A stretch of 64,000 bases of DNA from Marinibaculum pumilum (lineage in GTDB: Bacteria; Pseudomonadota; Alphaproteobacteria; Ferrovibrionales; Ferrovibrionaceae). Both the position numbers and the translations under genes were made by a program. Numbering within the stretch: the stretch's first letter is position 1; the number at the start of each line of letters is the position of its first letter. The notes under the pieces were generated by a model. That model saw nothing but the letters and a program-made list of their open reading frames with translations, had not been told where the DNA came from and made no database searches. Below, piece by piece: positions 25,202 to 35,911 of this stretch. The DNA lies in assembly GCF_042646425.1 (NCBI RefSeq), contig NZ_JBHRTR010000019.1, positions 113,925 through 177,924 of the forward strand, read 5' to 3'.

Positions 25202-26227
25202 ATGGGACCGACGGGACAGCCCGGATCGAAAGCCGCCCCAGCCGCGCATGCGCGGCGCACGCGGCTGGGCAAGGCGATGCGCCTCGCCCTGGCGCTCACC
25301 CTGACGGCGATCTTCTTCGTCCTGGTCGGTGCGGCGCTGGTGCCGGCACCCACCCTGGCGGTGGCCGGGGTGGTGGTGGCCGGTCTGGGCTGCGCGATCC
25401 TCTTCTACCGGACCTTCCCCTCGAACCGGCTGTTCCAGCTGACCTTCGCCAACCTGGTTGCGGTCTATACCTGCATCTTCGCCGTCTATCTGCATGTCAG
25501 CTTTCCCGCCGTGCCGGAGCCGCTGGCGGCGATCGGCTTCATCCTGCCGCTTATCGCCTTCGTCGGCGGTACCGCGCTGCGGCGACGGCGGGTGCGCCAG
25601 ATCGTCGAGGCGGACATGCGGCGCAGCCTGCTGGAGGCCGGCCTGGCGGAGGCGGATCAGGATGGCGGCATGGAATCGGTGCATCCGACCGGCGGCGCGA
25701 CGCGGTTCGCCTGGCTGGTGCCGCTCGCCGGCATCGGCCTGCTCGCCCTGGTCCTGCCGGCGGTCAGGGACACCGCCCTGGACCAGTCGGTGATCTTTGC
25801 CACCGCGATGCTGGCGATCAGCCTGCTGATCGCCTGGGTCAGTGCCGAGGTGGCGGCCTTCCTGGTCGAGACCAGCCTGCTGTTCGCCGACCTGTTCGCC
25901 CGCTTCGCGCGGCTCGGGCAGCCGATCTTCGCATTCCTCAGTTTCTATTCGCTGATCGTCATCGTCTTCGCCGCGCTGTACCGGGTCATCGACCGCCTGG
26001 CGGCGACACCACAGTTCATGATCGGCGATGTGCCGGGGCGCCTGGAATTCGCCGATGCCCTTTATTTCTCCATCGTCACCCTGTCGACCCTCGGCTATGG
26101 CGATGTCGTGCCCCTAGCGCCGGTGGTGAAGGTGCTGGTGGCGATCCAGGTGGTGCTGGGCCTGCTGCTGCTGCTGTTCGGCTTCGGCGAAATCATCTCT
26201 GCCGGGCGGCGGCCGCCGCCGGAGTGA
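25202..26227 (+). CDS. Two-pore-helix type potassium channel family protein
   Basis: A 341-aa membrane protein. The K+-selectivity filter TLGYGD lies at about residues 296-301, in the pore segment FADALYFSIVTLSTLGYGDVVP, followed by the inner helix VLVAIQVVLGLLLLLFGFGEI. N-terminal to it are about six helices in two blocks separated by a charged cytoplasmic loop (RRRRVRQIVEADMRRSLLEAG). No regulatory RCK domain is attached. The start is ATG 25202 (MGPTGQPGS), about 12 bases after GGAGG; ATG 25277 (MRLALALTL) is an alternative. Confidence 0.88.
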   Translation: MGPTGQPGSKAAPAAHARRTRLGKAMRLALALTLTAIFFVLVGAALVPAPTLAVAGVVVAGLGCAILFYRTFPSNRLFQLTFANLVAVYTCIFAVYLHVSFPAVPEPLAAIGFILPLIAFVGGTALRRRRVRQIVEADMRRSLLEAGLAEADQDGGMESVHPTGGATRFAWLVPLAGIGLLALVLPAVRDTALDQSVIFATAMLAISLLIAWVSAEVAAFLVETSLLFADLFARFARLGQPIFAFLSFYSLIVIVFAALYRVIDRLAATPQFMIGDVPGRLEFADALYFSIVTLSTLGYGDVVPLAPVVKVLVAIQVVLGLLLLLFGFGEIISAGRRPPPE

Positions 26228-26322
26228 AGCGTAGCGGCCGGTCCGTGTTTCCATGGTGGATTTCTGTGCCATGGGTCGCTAAGATCCCGGCCTATTGGGG
26301 CTCCTAAATATGAGGTTGGGGT

Positions 26323-26499
26323 ATGTTGGTTCGGCTGGGCCTGTTGGCGATCGTGGCTCTTGGGCTCGCAAGTTGCGGGGAAGGGCGCTTCGTGGGATTC
26401 GGTAAGTGCGCCACTGACGGCTCTATCGTCTGGTACGAGCGGCCGAACAGCCAGGGCAGCTACGACGGTCTCGACGTCAGCGAAGCCAACTGCAAGTAA
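26323..26499 (+). CDS. 58-aa predicted lipoprotein
   Basis: A short gene: MLVRLGLLAIVALGLASCGEGR, i.e. positively charged start, hydrophobic helix and lipobox L-A-S-C with Cys18 as the lipidated residue. The mature part of about 40 residues has two further Cys and WYERPNSQGSYDGLDV. GAGG lies upstream of the ATG. Codon use is less G/C-biased than the neighbours. The function is unknown; a small periplasm-facing membrane-anchored peptide. Confidence 0.6.
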   Translation: MLVRLGLLAIVALGLASCGEGRFVGFGKCATDGSIVWYERPNSQGSYDGLDVSEANCK

Positions 26500-27001
26500 T
26501 CCGAAGCCCTCGGCTCCCGGGTGCCGGACTGCGGGTTCCCCGTCGTCCGGGGTCCGTCGCCTTGTACTTGGATGTAAGGTGAGTTGACGGCATTCCCATA
26601 GCAGCGGGTCAGCTTCCAGGCGGCCCTCGGGCGACGGGAAACGGGTTCTGACATGCGACGGCCTGCCGTTTCGGCGGGCCGTCTGCAATTCCGGCAGCAC
26701 GCATCGCCGGCGGTTCTGCCGGAGGCGGGCCCCCTTGCCGCAGGCGGGACTTGCGTCGGGCATGGCGGTCCGGAACGCGACCTCTGGACAACGCGACCTC
26801 TGGGCGCAGGTTGCCGGCGCTGAACCATTCCGGGGTTGCTGGACTATCCATCGTTCTCGGGCCTGGCCCGTCCACAGGCTTCGCCCGTGAACCTCTTTCC
26901 GCTGGCCGCTCTGAAACTGCAAAGCTGGCGGAACGATTCCGGCTCAAGGCCAGGATGACGATCGCGGTCGGGTGACCGCTGCCACCCAGGTCGTGTACGC
27001 G
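26500..27001. other. 500-bp intergenic region with one hairpin
   Basis: No convincing gene on either strand; the open frames lack protein-like composition. A hairpin at 26657-26683 is the only structure seen. The region separates the lipoprotein from the leftward diguanylate cyclase stop. Confidence 0.5.
26657..26683. terminator. Strong hairpin, possible terminator
   Basis: GACGGCCTGCCG-TTT-CGGCGGGCCGTC, a 12-bp stem with one G-T wobble. It has only a weak T-content tail (TGCAATTCC) on the top strand, so it may be a terminator for the lipoprotein transcript or a dispersed repeat. Confidence 0.4.
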
Positions 27002-28801
27002 TCAGGTGCCGGCGGCGCGGGAGGCGCCGCGTGGCGGCGGCAGTTCGGTGACCGCATTGGCGGGCGGCTCGATCAGGCCCGGCGCCTCCATGGCGACCCG
27101 GTTGCGGCCTTCCTGCTTGGCCCTGTACATCGCCTCGTCGGCGCGCTGCATGGCGGCCTTGATCGTGCTTTCGCAGGGATCGACCTGGGTGCCGCCGATG
27201 CTGACGGTGACCCGGATCGTCTCGCCGTCGACCACGATGCGTTCGGCGGCGATCGCCCGACGGATCCGTTCCGCCATGACCCGCGCCCCCTCCAGCGCCG
27301 TATTCGGCAGCAGCAGGCCGAATTCCTCCCCGCCCAGCCGGCCGATCGCGTCGACGGTGCGGATCTGGCGGGTGCAGACCTCCGCGATCCGGCGCAGCAC
27401 GATGTCGCCGACATGGTGGCCGTAGCGGTCGTTGACCCGCTTGAAATGATCGGCATCCAGCAGCAGGACGCAGAGCGGGTCCCGCACCCGGCCGAGACGC
27501 GACAGTTCGCGCTCGCCCATCTCCTCGAAATGCCGGCGGTTGGCCACCCCGGTCAGGCTGTCCACCATCGCCAGCCGGCGCAGCTCCTCTTCCAGCTGGT
27601 GGCGCTCGGTGATGTCGACGATCGCCCCTTCCCAGACCACGGCGCCGTCCGCCCGCGGCCGCGGCTGCGCCGTCCAGGACAGCCAGCGCTCGTCGTCATC
27701 GGCATCCAGCGCCCGGGCGGAGACGTTGAGCACGCCGAGCGTGTCGGCCGATTGCCGCAGGGCCCGGATCACCCGCGCCCGGTCGTCCTGCAGGATCCGC
27801 CGCATCAGGGCCTGCGGCGTCGCCACCACGTCGTCGGCGGTGACGCCGAGCAGCGGTTTCACGCCGGCGCTGACGAAGGGCACGGTGTAGCTGCCGTCGG
27901 TCTCGCGCACCAGGCGGATGATCACGCCCGGCAGGTTGTCGGACAGCAGGCGCAGCTGATGTTCGCTCTCCCGCGCCTCGCGCCGCGCCCGCTCGGCGGC
28001 GTCCCGGGCACGGCCCAGACCGTCGACGAGCTCGACATTCTCCAGCTTCAGCTGCAGCAGCCGGCAATGCCGCCGGTACATGCCATGGGCGAAGGCGAAG
28101 GCATTGCCCAGGACCATGATCGCCAGCAGTCCCAGCAGCTGCATCCGGCTGTCGTCGGAGATCGCGATGAACAGGATCAGCGGCATGAACAGCGGCAGCA
28201 CGAAGGCATAGACCGCGGGCAGGAACGCCGCCCGGGAAATCGCCGAGGACACCCCCAGGGCGACGATGATGGTGCCGAGATAGACCGACGACAGCAGGTC
28301 GCCCTGCAGCAGCAGTACGGTCGCCATAGCCGACCAGAGGCAGCCGGCGATGCCGTTCAGCACGGCGAAGATGTCGGCGCAGCGCAGCACCACCTGCGTC
28401 TCGTCCCGGTGCCGGCGGTAATGGTCGCGTAGCACCTCGAAGGCGATGACGTTCAGGACATAGGGGACCAGGATCGCGACCGGCCAGATCCAGTCGATGC
28501 TGCCGATGAACGGTGCCAGCATCGCCGCGAAGGCCAGCACCGGCAGCAGGCTGGTGGAGCGCGTGATGTCGAACAGGGTCCGGATGTTCTCGACCTTCAG
28601 CTCCTGTCCGGGGTCGCGCGCCGGATCGGGCAGGGGCGCCGTGCCGCCACCCCGTCCGCCGTGGCCGGGCCAGCCGTTGCGCCCGCCTGGCTGCTGGGCG
28701 TTGCCGCTGGTGCCGGCGGCGTGGCGCCGCTCGGGACCGGTCCGCGGCCCGGAACCGGTCGGCGCGCCGCCGCTGCTGATGCTGTCCCTCCGGGCCGGCA
28801 T
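27002..28801 (-). CDS. Membrane-bound PAS-GGDEF diguanylate cyclase
   Basis: A 599-aa c-di-GMP synthase. Order: low-complexity N-terminus (1-75), a multi-helix membrane sensor (about 85-250), a coiled-coil linker (AAERARREARESEHQL), a PAS domain (about 290-415, ending VVWEGAIVDITERHQLEEEL) and a GGDEF domain (about 425-575). The active-site motif is GGEEF, preceded by SLTGVANRR and LLLDADHFKRVNDRYGH. An inhibitory RxxD site (RTVD) stands five residues before GGEEF, so product feedback is likely. The start is ATG 28801, 5 bp after the tenA-like stop. Confidence 0.92.
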   Translation of the reverse strand: MPARRDSISSGGAPTGSGPRTGPERRHAAGTSGNAQQPGGRNGWPGHGGRGGGTAPLPDPARDPGQELKVENIRTLFDITRSTSLLPVLAFAAMLAPFIGSIDWIWPVAILVPYVLNVIAFEVLRDHYRRHRDETQVVLRCADIFAVLNGIAGCLWSAMATVLLLQGDLLSSVYLGTIIVALGVSSAISRAAFLPAVYAFVLPLFMPLILFIAISDDSRMQLLGLLAIMVLGNAFAFAHGMYRRHCRLLQLKLENVELVDGLGRARDAAERARREARESEHQLRLLSDNLPGVIIRLVRETDGSYTVPFVSAGVKPLLGVTADDVVATPQALMRRILQDDRARVIRALRQSADTLGVLNVSARALDADDDERWLSWTAQPRPRADGAVVWEGAIVDITERHQLEEELRRLAMVDSLTGVANRRHFEEMGERELSRLGRVRDPLCVLLLDADHFKRVNDRYGHHVGDIVLRRIAEVCTRQIRTVDAIGRLGGEEFGLLLPNTALEGARVMAERIRRAIAAERIVVDGETIRVTVSIGGTQVDPCESTIKAAMQRADEAMYRAKQEGRNRVAMEAPGLIEPPANAVTELPPPRGASRAAGT

Positions 28802-28806
28802 GGCGG

Positions 28807-29499
28807 TCAATCGCCCGCGGTCCGGGCGCCGGCCGCGTCGAGGCCCATCTGCCAGAAGCCGACTTCCAGCCGGGTTGCTGTCGCGAAGGTCGCGCCGAGG
28901 GCGGGCATGCGGCCGCCGCCGCCGCGTCGCGCGGCGAGATCCTCGAGAAAGCCGACATGGCCCCTGGCCAGGGCCTGATAGTCGGCGCCGCCATACATGC
29001 CGATCCAGGCATCGTAGGGATTGCCGGTCGCGGGCCGGTCCGGCGCGGCCGCCAGCATGGCGCCGATCTCGCCATAGCCGATGATGCAGGGCGCCAGGGC
29101 GACGTGCAGGTCCAGCAGGTCGCCGGCCAGGCCGCGGTCCATCACGAAGCGGGTATAGGCCAGGTTGGCGGGATGCTCGGGCGTGGCCGCCATCTCCGCC
29201 TGGTCGATGCCCCAGTCCCGGCAATAGGCGATATGGAGGTCGATCTCGGTATCCAGGATCGCCGCGATCCCGCCGGCGGCGTAGCGCATGTCGGCAAGGT
29301 CGTCGGATTTCGCCACTGCCAGGGCATGGGCACGGGTGAAATGCAGCAGGAACAGATAGTCCTGCACCAGGTAGAACCGGAACGCAGCCTCGGGCAGGGT
29401 GCCCCGGCCCAACGCCGTCACGAACGGGTGGCGGACATAGTCGTCCCAATGCCTGCCGGCTGCCGCTTTCAGGGCGCCGAGAAAGCTCAGGTCGGACAT
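28807..29499 (-). CDS. tenA: TenA-family thiaminase II / aminopyrimidine aminohydrolase
   Basis: A 230-aa all-helical protein of the TenA family, which salvages thiamine pyrimidine fragments. Key residues are in place: Asp in YLVQDYLFL, the catalytic Cys in APCIIGYGEIG, and Glu in RLEVGFWQMGL. The length fits the family (about 225). It is followed after 5 bp by the diguanylate cyclase on the same strand. No TPP riboswitch could be found in the 200 bp upstream. Confidence 0.9.
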   Translation of the reverse strand: MSDLSFLGALKAAAGRHWDDYVRHPFVTALGRGTLPEAAFRFYLVQDYLFLLHFTRAHALAVAKSDDLADMRYAAGGIAAILDTEIDLHIAYCRDWGIDQAEMAATPEHPANLAYTRFVMDRGLAGDLLDLHVALAPCIIGYGEIGAMLAAAPDRPATGNPYDAWIGMYGGADYQALARGHVGFLEDLAARRGGGGRMPALGATFATATRLEVGFWQMGLDAAGARTAGD

Positions 29500-29703
29500 G
29501 TCACTTCGGCTCCGGGCCTCGCCAAAATCGGTGCCAGACAGTCATGCGCAAATCCTCAAGGCCGGGCGGCCACGACAGCGTGTCTTTCCGCACCACAACG
29601 CGGACGACTATATCCAACCCGCCGAACCATATCCATTTCGCAGCGATTTGCAGATGTTCGCTTCACAAGGTCCTCCTGGCAGCTTCTCCCGGCCTCGCCA
29701 CCT

Positions 29704-30576
29704 TCAGCGCGGCTTGTCCAGCACCCAGATCTGGTCGCTGCCCGGCCGCGGCGGCGAGGCGTGGAAGTCGCCGAACACGGCGGCGTTGGCAAAGCCGGTC
29801 TCCGCCACCATCACGGCGATCTCCTCCCGGTCGAACCAGTGGTAGGAGAGCCATTCCCGGCTCAGCCGCTCCGTCCGCCCCGCATCGTCGAGCAGCCGGA
29901 ACTCGACCAGCTGCGACAGGCTCTTGCCGGCCCGGTCGACATCGCGCCGCACCACGAAGAACTCCACTGCGGCCTCGCTGGCCGGCAGGTCGACATGGAC
30001 GGGCGGTCCCTCCGGTGCCTCGCCGCTGCGCCGCAGGACCGCCTCGTCGGGCACGAAAACGTGAACGATCGCGCGGCCGCCGTCGCGCAGATGGGCCTGC
30101 ATCGATCGCAGGCAGTTGAGCCAGCGCGCGCGTCCTTCCAGGTGGTTCAGGGCCCGGAACGGCGCGATGACAAGGTCGAACCAGAGGTCGATGCCGAAAT
30201 CCGTCATGTCGCCGACGGTCAGGCTGAGCCGTCGCTGCACCGCGTCCGGATAGTCGGCGCGCTTGCGTTCCGCCTGGGTCAGCATGGCGATGGAATTGTC
30301 CAGGCCCATCACCCGGCAGCCCGCCTCCGCCAGGCCGTAGGCGATGCGGCCGGTGCCGACGCCGAGCTCCAGCACCTCGCCGCCGCAGCCCAGCGCGTGG
30401 GCACGGTAGAAAGCCAGGTCGGCATCGATCACGTTCGGGAAGATCAGGGTCTGCAGGTCGTAGGTCAGGACGCTGAGCGAGTCCGGCGCATAGTACTGAC
30501 CTTCCGGCCCGGCCGTTGCCGCCGCGGCGGCGACCGGGGCGCCACCGCCGCCGGCGCTTTCGGCCTCGCCGCTCAT
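29704..30576 (-). CDS. Class I SAM-dependent methyltransferase
   Basis: A 290-aa methyltransferase. Motif I is VLELGVGTGRIAYGLA (about residues 68-83), motif II the acidic strand VMGLDNS, and motif IV FDLVIAPFRALNHL. N-terminal 25 residues are Ala/Gly-rich. The C-terminal strand FRLLDDAGRTERLSREWLSYHWF suits small-molecule substrates. It ends 49 bp before prfC, on the same strand, but is upstream of nothing obvious that gives the substrate. Confidence 0.85.
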   Translation of the reverse strand: MSGEAESAGGGGAPVAAAAATAGPEGQYYAPDSLSVLTYDLQTLIFPNVIDADLAFYRAHALGCGGEVLELGVGTGRIAYGLAEAGCRVMGLDNSIAMLTQAERKRADYPDAVQRRLSLTVGDMTDFGIDLWFDLVIAPFRALNHLEGRARWLNCLRSMQAHLRDGGRAIVHVFVPDEAVLRRSGEAPEGPPVHVDLPASEAAVEFFVVRRDVDRAGKSLSQLVEFRLLDDAGRTERLSREWLSYHWFDREEIAVMVAETGFANAAVFGDFHASPPRPGSDQIWVLDKPR

Positions 30577-30625
30577 CCGGGGGCCCGGCCTCGTCCGGTG
30601 CCGCAGGCAGGGGGCCGCGCCGGCA

Positions 30626-32230
<1,605 letters not shown>

Positions 32231-32600
32231 TGCACGTCTGCCTTCGGGGAGACGGGCCGGAACGGTCCGGCGGCTCCGGTCCCGGCCCCACTGTCGATAT
32301 ACCGTCTGTCGATGAACCGCGTGCCGCGCATGGCGTCCGGCCGCCCGCGCTGACAGCTGCACGGAAACGCCGCCGCGGCCCTGCCGCCGCCGTCCGCGAC
32401 ACCAGGCATGGCGTGGCCGCGGACCTGCGGCTCCCGCACCGGACGCGCCCGCGCCCGAACGGTTGTCCTGCGGCAACGCGTTCCTCGCGGCACCGGTTTC
32501 GCATTCCTATAGTCCGCCTGTCGGCTTGGGCGCAAGCATTGCCGCGGCCGGGCCGGGGGGATCCTGCCGGGCAGGAACCGGTCGAGAAGGGGAGGACGGC
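32231..32600. other. 370-bp intergenic region
   Basis: Separates leftward prfC from the rightward 72-aa protein. It must hold both promoters; no repeat, RNA or convincing gene is seen. Confidence 0.5.
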
Positions 32601-32819
32601 ATGGCCAGTGTGCATTCCATCATTGCGCGGCATGTGGCTGCCGCGATCGAGGAAGCCGGTCGCGAGGGAATCGACGAGGACACGGTCGCGCGGGGACTTT
32701 TCAGCCGCGTCCTTGCGATTTACAAGCAGTCACGCGCCGCGGAGGATATCCGTCAGGAACTGATCTCCGCCGCCGACAACCTGGACGACGAGCAGGACTA
32801 CACGTTCATGCGTCCCTGA
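32601..32819 (+). CDS. Conserved hypothetical 72-aa protein
   Basis: A short acidic, helical protein (MASVHSIIARHVAAAIEEAG...). AAGGGGAGG lies 7 bases before the ATG. Third codon positions are strongly G/C. The pattern (two helices, then SAADNLDDEQDYTFMRP) is protein-like but the function is unknown. The two-component genes follow after 133 bp. Confidence 0.6.
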   Translation: MASVHSIIARHVAAAIEEAGREGIDEDTVARGLFSRVLAIYKQSRAAEDIRQELISAADNLDDEQDYTFMRP

Positions 32820-32952
32820 TTCAGGCGTTCCGGACCGCGGGACAGTCTGCGGCAGCGGCGTCTGGGGCTGTCCTGGCCGCGATGCCTGTACGGTGGACGC
32901 CGGACCGGCCCGCTGCCGGCCGCTTCGCGCGACCTCGGGGATTCCGGCTGAG

Positions 32953-33465
32953 ATGGCCTACCGCTTCGATCGCATCACGCTTCTGGTGGTGGAAGACAAT
33001 GCCAATATGCGGCGTCTCGTCGGCGCCGTGCTGAGCGCGATCGGCATCGTCAACGTCCACTGGGCGACCAATGTGCCCGATGCCCTGAAGCTGCTGCAGG
33101 AAGTGCCGGTGGATATCGTGCTGACCGACTACAACATGCAGCCGGTCGACGGCCTGACCTTCACCCGCATGCTGCGCGACAGCGAGCGGAACGATGCCCC
33201 GTTCCTGCCGATCATCATGATGACCGGTCATGCCACCAAGAAAATCGTAGCGGCCGCCCGCAATGCCGGCGTGACGGAATTCCTCGCCAAGCCGGTCTCC
33301 GTTGCGTCGATGTACGACCGGTTGGTCGAGGTGATCGAGAATCCCCGCCCCTTCGTGAAGACCGGCAGCTTCTTCGGACCGGACCGCCGGCGCCAGGTGA
33401 AGTCGTTCGAGGTGGAGCGCCGCGGCACCGGCGCGGCCGAGGATGCCGGCGAGGTGGAACTCTAG
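32953..33465 (+). CDS. CheY-like response regulator
   Basis: A 170-aa receiver-domain protein. The acidic pocket Glu14-Asp15, phospho-acceptor Asp59 (VLTDYNMQP), Thr in MMTGHAT and Lys in FLAKPVS are all in place. A 45-residue C-terminal tail ends in acidic EVERRGTGAAEDAGEVEL, without a DNA-binding domain. The start is ATG 32953. The sensor kinase starts 1 bp after its stop. Confidence 0.92.
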   Translation: MAYRFDRITLLVVEDNANMRRLVGAVLSAIGIVNVHWATNVPDALKLLQEVPVDIVLTDYNMQPVDGLTFTRMLRDSERNDAPFLPIIMMTGHATKKIVAAARNAGVTEFLAKPVSVASMYDRLVEVIENPRPFVKTGSFFGPDRRRQVKSFEVERRGTGAAEDAGEVEL

Positions 33466-33466
33466 G

Positions 33467-34993
33467 ATGGCCGAGCGCAGGCATGCCGCCGCCGCTTCGC
33501 CGCCGCGTCCGGCGGAGGATGTGCCGCAGCGCATGCCGCGCCTGGCGCCGATCCTGCCCCTGGCCGGGCTATTCGCCCTCCCCGTGGGGCTGGTGTTCCT
33601 GGCCCTGGCCGTGACCGGCGCCCTGTCGCCGGCAGTGGCGGCGCTGGCGGCGCTGGCTCTGCTGCTGCTCGTCTTCCTGACGATGGCGCGCCATCTGATC
33701 GGCCTGCTGCGCCTGACCTGGCATCTGCGGGACGAGGCGGAGGGTCTTGCCGGGTCGGGGCCTGCCCAGGTGCGCCACACGCCGCGTGGCGGCGGTTCCG
33801 GCCTGACCCGCCTGGCGATCGCCATCGACGGGCTGCGGCAGGCGCAGCTGGCGGAGCGGCGCCGGCTTTCCGCCAGCCTGGAGGCGGCCGAGCGCATCCT
33901 CGACGCCCTGCCCGACCCGCTGCTGATCCTGGACGGCGAGCGCCGGGTGATGCGGGCCAATCGCCGCGCCAACGACATGTTCGGGCCGCTCGCCGGACAG
34001 GATCTCGCCTTCTCCATCCGCCATCCGCAGGTGCTGGACATGGCCGACCGGGTGCTGGCGCATGAGGTCGACGCGGCGGAGACCGAGTTCGTCCTGGCGG
34101 ATTCCGAACGCACGATCCGCGCGCAATGCGTCCGCTACGGCGGCGGCGCAAAACCGGAACCCGCACGCAGCGGCCAGCGGGCGGTGGCGATGCTGCTGCT
34201 GCACGATCTGACCGCGATGAAGCGGGCGGAACAGATGCGCGCCGACTTCGTCGCCAATGCCAGCCACGAGCTGAAGACCCCGCTCGCCGCCCTGATCGGC
34301 TTCATCGAGACCCTGCAGGGTCCGGCACGCGACGACCGGGAGGCGCAGGAGCGGTTCCTCGCCATCATGGCGGAGCAGGCCGACCGGATGTCGCGGCTGG
34401 TCCAGGACCTGCTGTCGCTGTCGCAGATCGAACTCAACGAGCATAGCCCGCCGGCGGGCGAAGTGGACCTGCCGGAGCTGGCGCGCGGGGTGGCCGGGGC
34501 GCAGCAGCCGCAGGCGGAGGCACGCGGCGTGACCCTGACCGTGACCGTCGATGCCGACCTGCCGCCGGTGATCGGCGAAAGCGACCAGATCGAGCAGATC
34601 CTGCACAACCTGGTGGACAATGCGATCAAGTATGGCGGCGATGGGGGCCGGGTCGACCTGGTGGTGCAGCGGGCCGGCCCCGCCGGCCAGGGTTCGCTGC
34701 CCGACCGCCTGCGCGGCGGCGTCATGGTGGCGGTGTCCGACAAGGGGCCGGGGATCCCGCGGGAATTCCTGCCGCGGCTGACGGAGCGCTTCTACCGCGT
34801 CGACCAGGCCCGCAGCCGTGCCCTGGGCGGCACCGGCCTGGGCCTGGCGATCGTCAAGCATATCGTCAACCGGCACCGCGGCCTTCTGACGATCCGCTCG
34901 GTGCTCGGAATGGGCTCGACCTTCAGCGTGGTGCTGCCGGCGGCCCCGGGGCGGTGGGACGAGGCGTCGGACGGTTCGTCCGATAGCCGCTAG
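33467..34993 (+). CDS. PhoR-like sensor histidine kinase
   Basis: A 508-aa membrane kinase. Two membrane helices (about 32-82), a PAS-like domain (about 140-260), then the H-box ASHELKTPL with His267, N-box NLVDNAIKYGG, G1 VSDKGPGIP and G2 GGTGLGLAI. The layout (two helices near the N-terminus, PAS, HisKA, HATPase) is that of PhoR-type kinases in phosphate control, but the partner is a stand-alone receiver rather than a PhoB-type regulator. It is cotranscribed with the response regulator. Confidence 0.93.
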   Translation: MAERRHAAAASPPRPAEDVPQRMPRLAPILPLAGLFALPVGLVFLALAVTGALSPAVAALAALALLLLVFLTMARHLIGLLRLTWHLRDEAEGLAGSGPAQVRHTPRGGGSGLTRLAIAIDGLRQAQLAERRRLSASLEAAERILDALPDPLLILDGERRVMRANRRANDMFGPLAGQDLAFSIRHPQVLDMADRVLAHEVDAAETEFVLADSERTIRAQCVRYGGGAKPEPARSGQRAVAMLLLHDLTAMKRAEQMRADFVANASHELKTPLAALIGFIETLQGPARDDREAQERFLAIMAEQADRMSRLVQDLLSLSQIELNEHSPPAGEVDLPELARGVAGAQQPQAEARGVTLTVTVDADLPPVIGESDQIEQILHNLVDNAIKYGGDGGRVDLVVQRAGPAGQGSLPDRLRGGVMVAVSDKGPGIPREFLPRLTERFYRVDQARSRALGGTGLGLAIVKHIVNRHRGLLTIRSVLGMGSTFSVVLPAAPGRWDEASDGSSDSR

Positions 34994-35029
34994 GAAGCGG
35001 GCGGGCCGGCGGCGACGGCCGGGCGGCGG

Positions 35030-35701
35030 CTATTGCGAGAAGCGGTTGCGCTTCAGGGCGGCGATCAGGCCGTTGAGGCCGTTGCGCGCATCAGCGGCGA
35101 AGTCCGAACGCTGCGTGATCGCCATGCTGATCCCCTCGATGATCACGTCGAGGATCTTGAAGCCGTCGCTGGTGCTGCGCAGCCGCCAGTCGACCTTTGT
35201 CGGCGGACCGTTCTGCTGCACGATCTCGGAATTCACAACGACGCTGTCGTCGATGGCACGCGCGGCGCCGACTTTCAGCTTCTCGCCCGAATAGCTGCTG
35301 AGACGCTGCGCATAGGTGTTCACCACGAAATTGGTGAACAGGTCGACATATTCCTTCTGCTCCGCCTCCGGCGCCGCGCGCCAGGCGGCGCCGGCGACGA
35401 AGCGGGCAATGGATTCGACGGCGAACTTGTCCTGGAACAGCGCGGCGAACTTGGTCGCCCGCTGTTCCGGGGTCAGGGACTTGTCGGACAGGAAGCCGAT
35501 CGCCTCGTCGCCCAGCTTCTCGATGAAGGCCTGCGCCGCCGCGGTGTCGTCGGCGCGGGCAGGCTGCAGCGCGCCGCCGCCGATCAGCAGGGTCAGGGCG
35601 GCTAGGCCAGCCAGCGCGGCGCCGGACAGCACCCGGCGGCGTCGCGGGGAACGCGGCGCGGCTTCGGGCTGGTCGGTGGCTGCATTGGCGGGAGAGGTCA
35701 T
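35030..35701 (-). CDS. mlaC: MlaC-family phospholipid-binding ABC transporter accessory protein
   Basis: A 223-aa exported protein (MlaC/Ttg2D family), the periplasmic shuttle of the outer-membrane lipid-asymmetry system. A signal sequence follows a twin-arginine-like stretch (RRRRVLSGAALAGLAALTLL). The mature part carries FIEKLGDEAIGFL, FAVESIARFVAGAAWR and a closing GISMAITQRSDFAA, as in MlaC. The start is ATG 35701. The mlaA gene lies 210 bp upstream on the same strand; no mlaDEF genes are in the window. Confidence 0.92.
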   Translation of the reverse strand: MTSPANAATDQPEAAPRSPRRRRVLSGAALAGLAALTLLIGGGALQPARADDTAAAQAFIEKLGDEAIGFLSDKSLTPEQRATKFAALFQDKFAVESIARFVAGAAWRAAPEAEQKEYVDLFTNFVVNTYAQRLSSYSGEKLKVGAARAIDDSVVVNSEIVQQNGPPTKVDWRLRSTSDGFKILDVIIEGISMAITQRSDFAADARNGLNGLIAALKRNRFSQ

Positions 35702-35911
35702 GGTCTCGTTCCACAAGGCTGAAGGACAAGAGGCAGGCCGGAGGCCGCCGCATGCCGCCCCCGTCGATGGGGACGAACCCCCGGATAGGGACGAACCCCG
35801 GGCGGCAACGTGCCGTTCCACACCGTCATGGCCGGGTGGTGGCCGGCAGGACGGCCGGGGACGCGGTCAAAGGCGCAGCCAGAGGCGCAGCATGGCTCGC
35901 GCTGCTGCGGA

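Noticed and set aside
26095..26947. Bottom-strand open frames between the K+ channel and the diguanylate cyclase
   Set aside because: No ribosome sites, no family likeness, Arg/Ser/Pro-rich composition typical of shadow frames.
29500..29703. TPP riboswitch before tenA
   Set aside because: No THI-box pattern (CTGAGA, then ACCTGATC-like and GGGA) could be found on the bottom strand.
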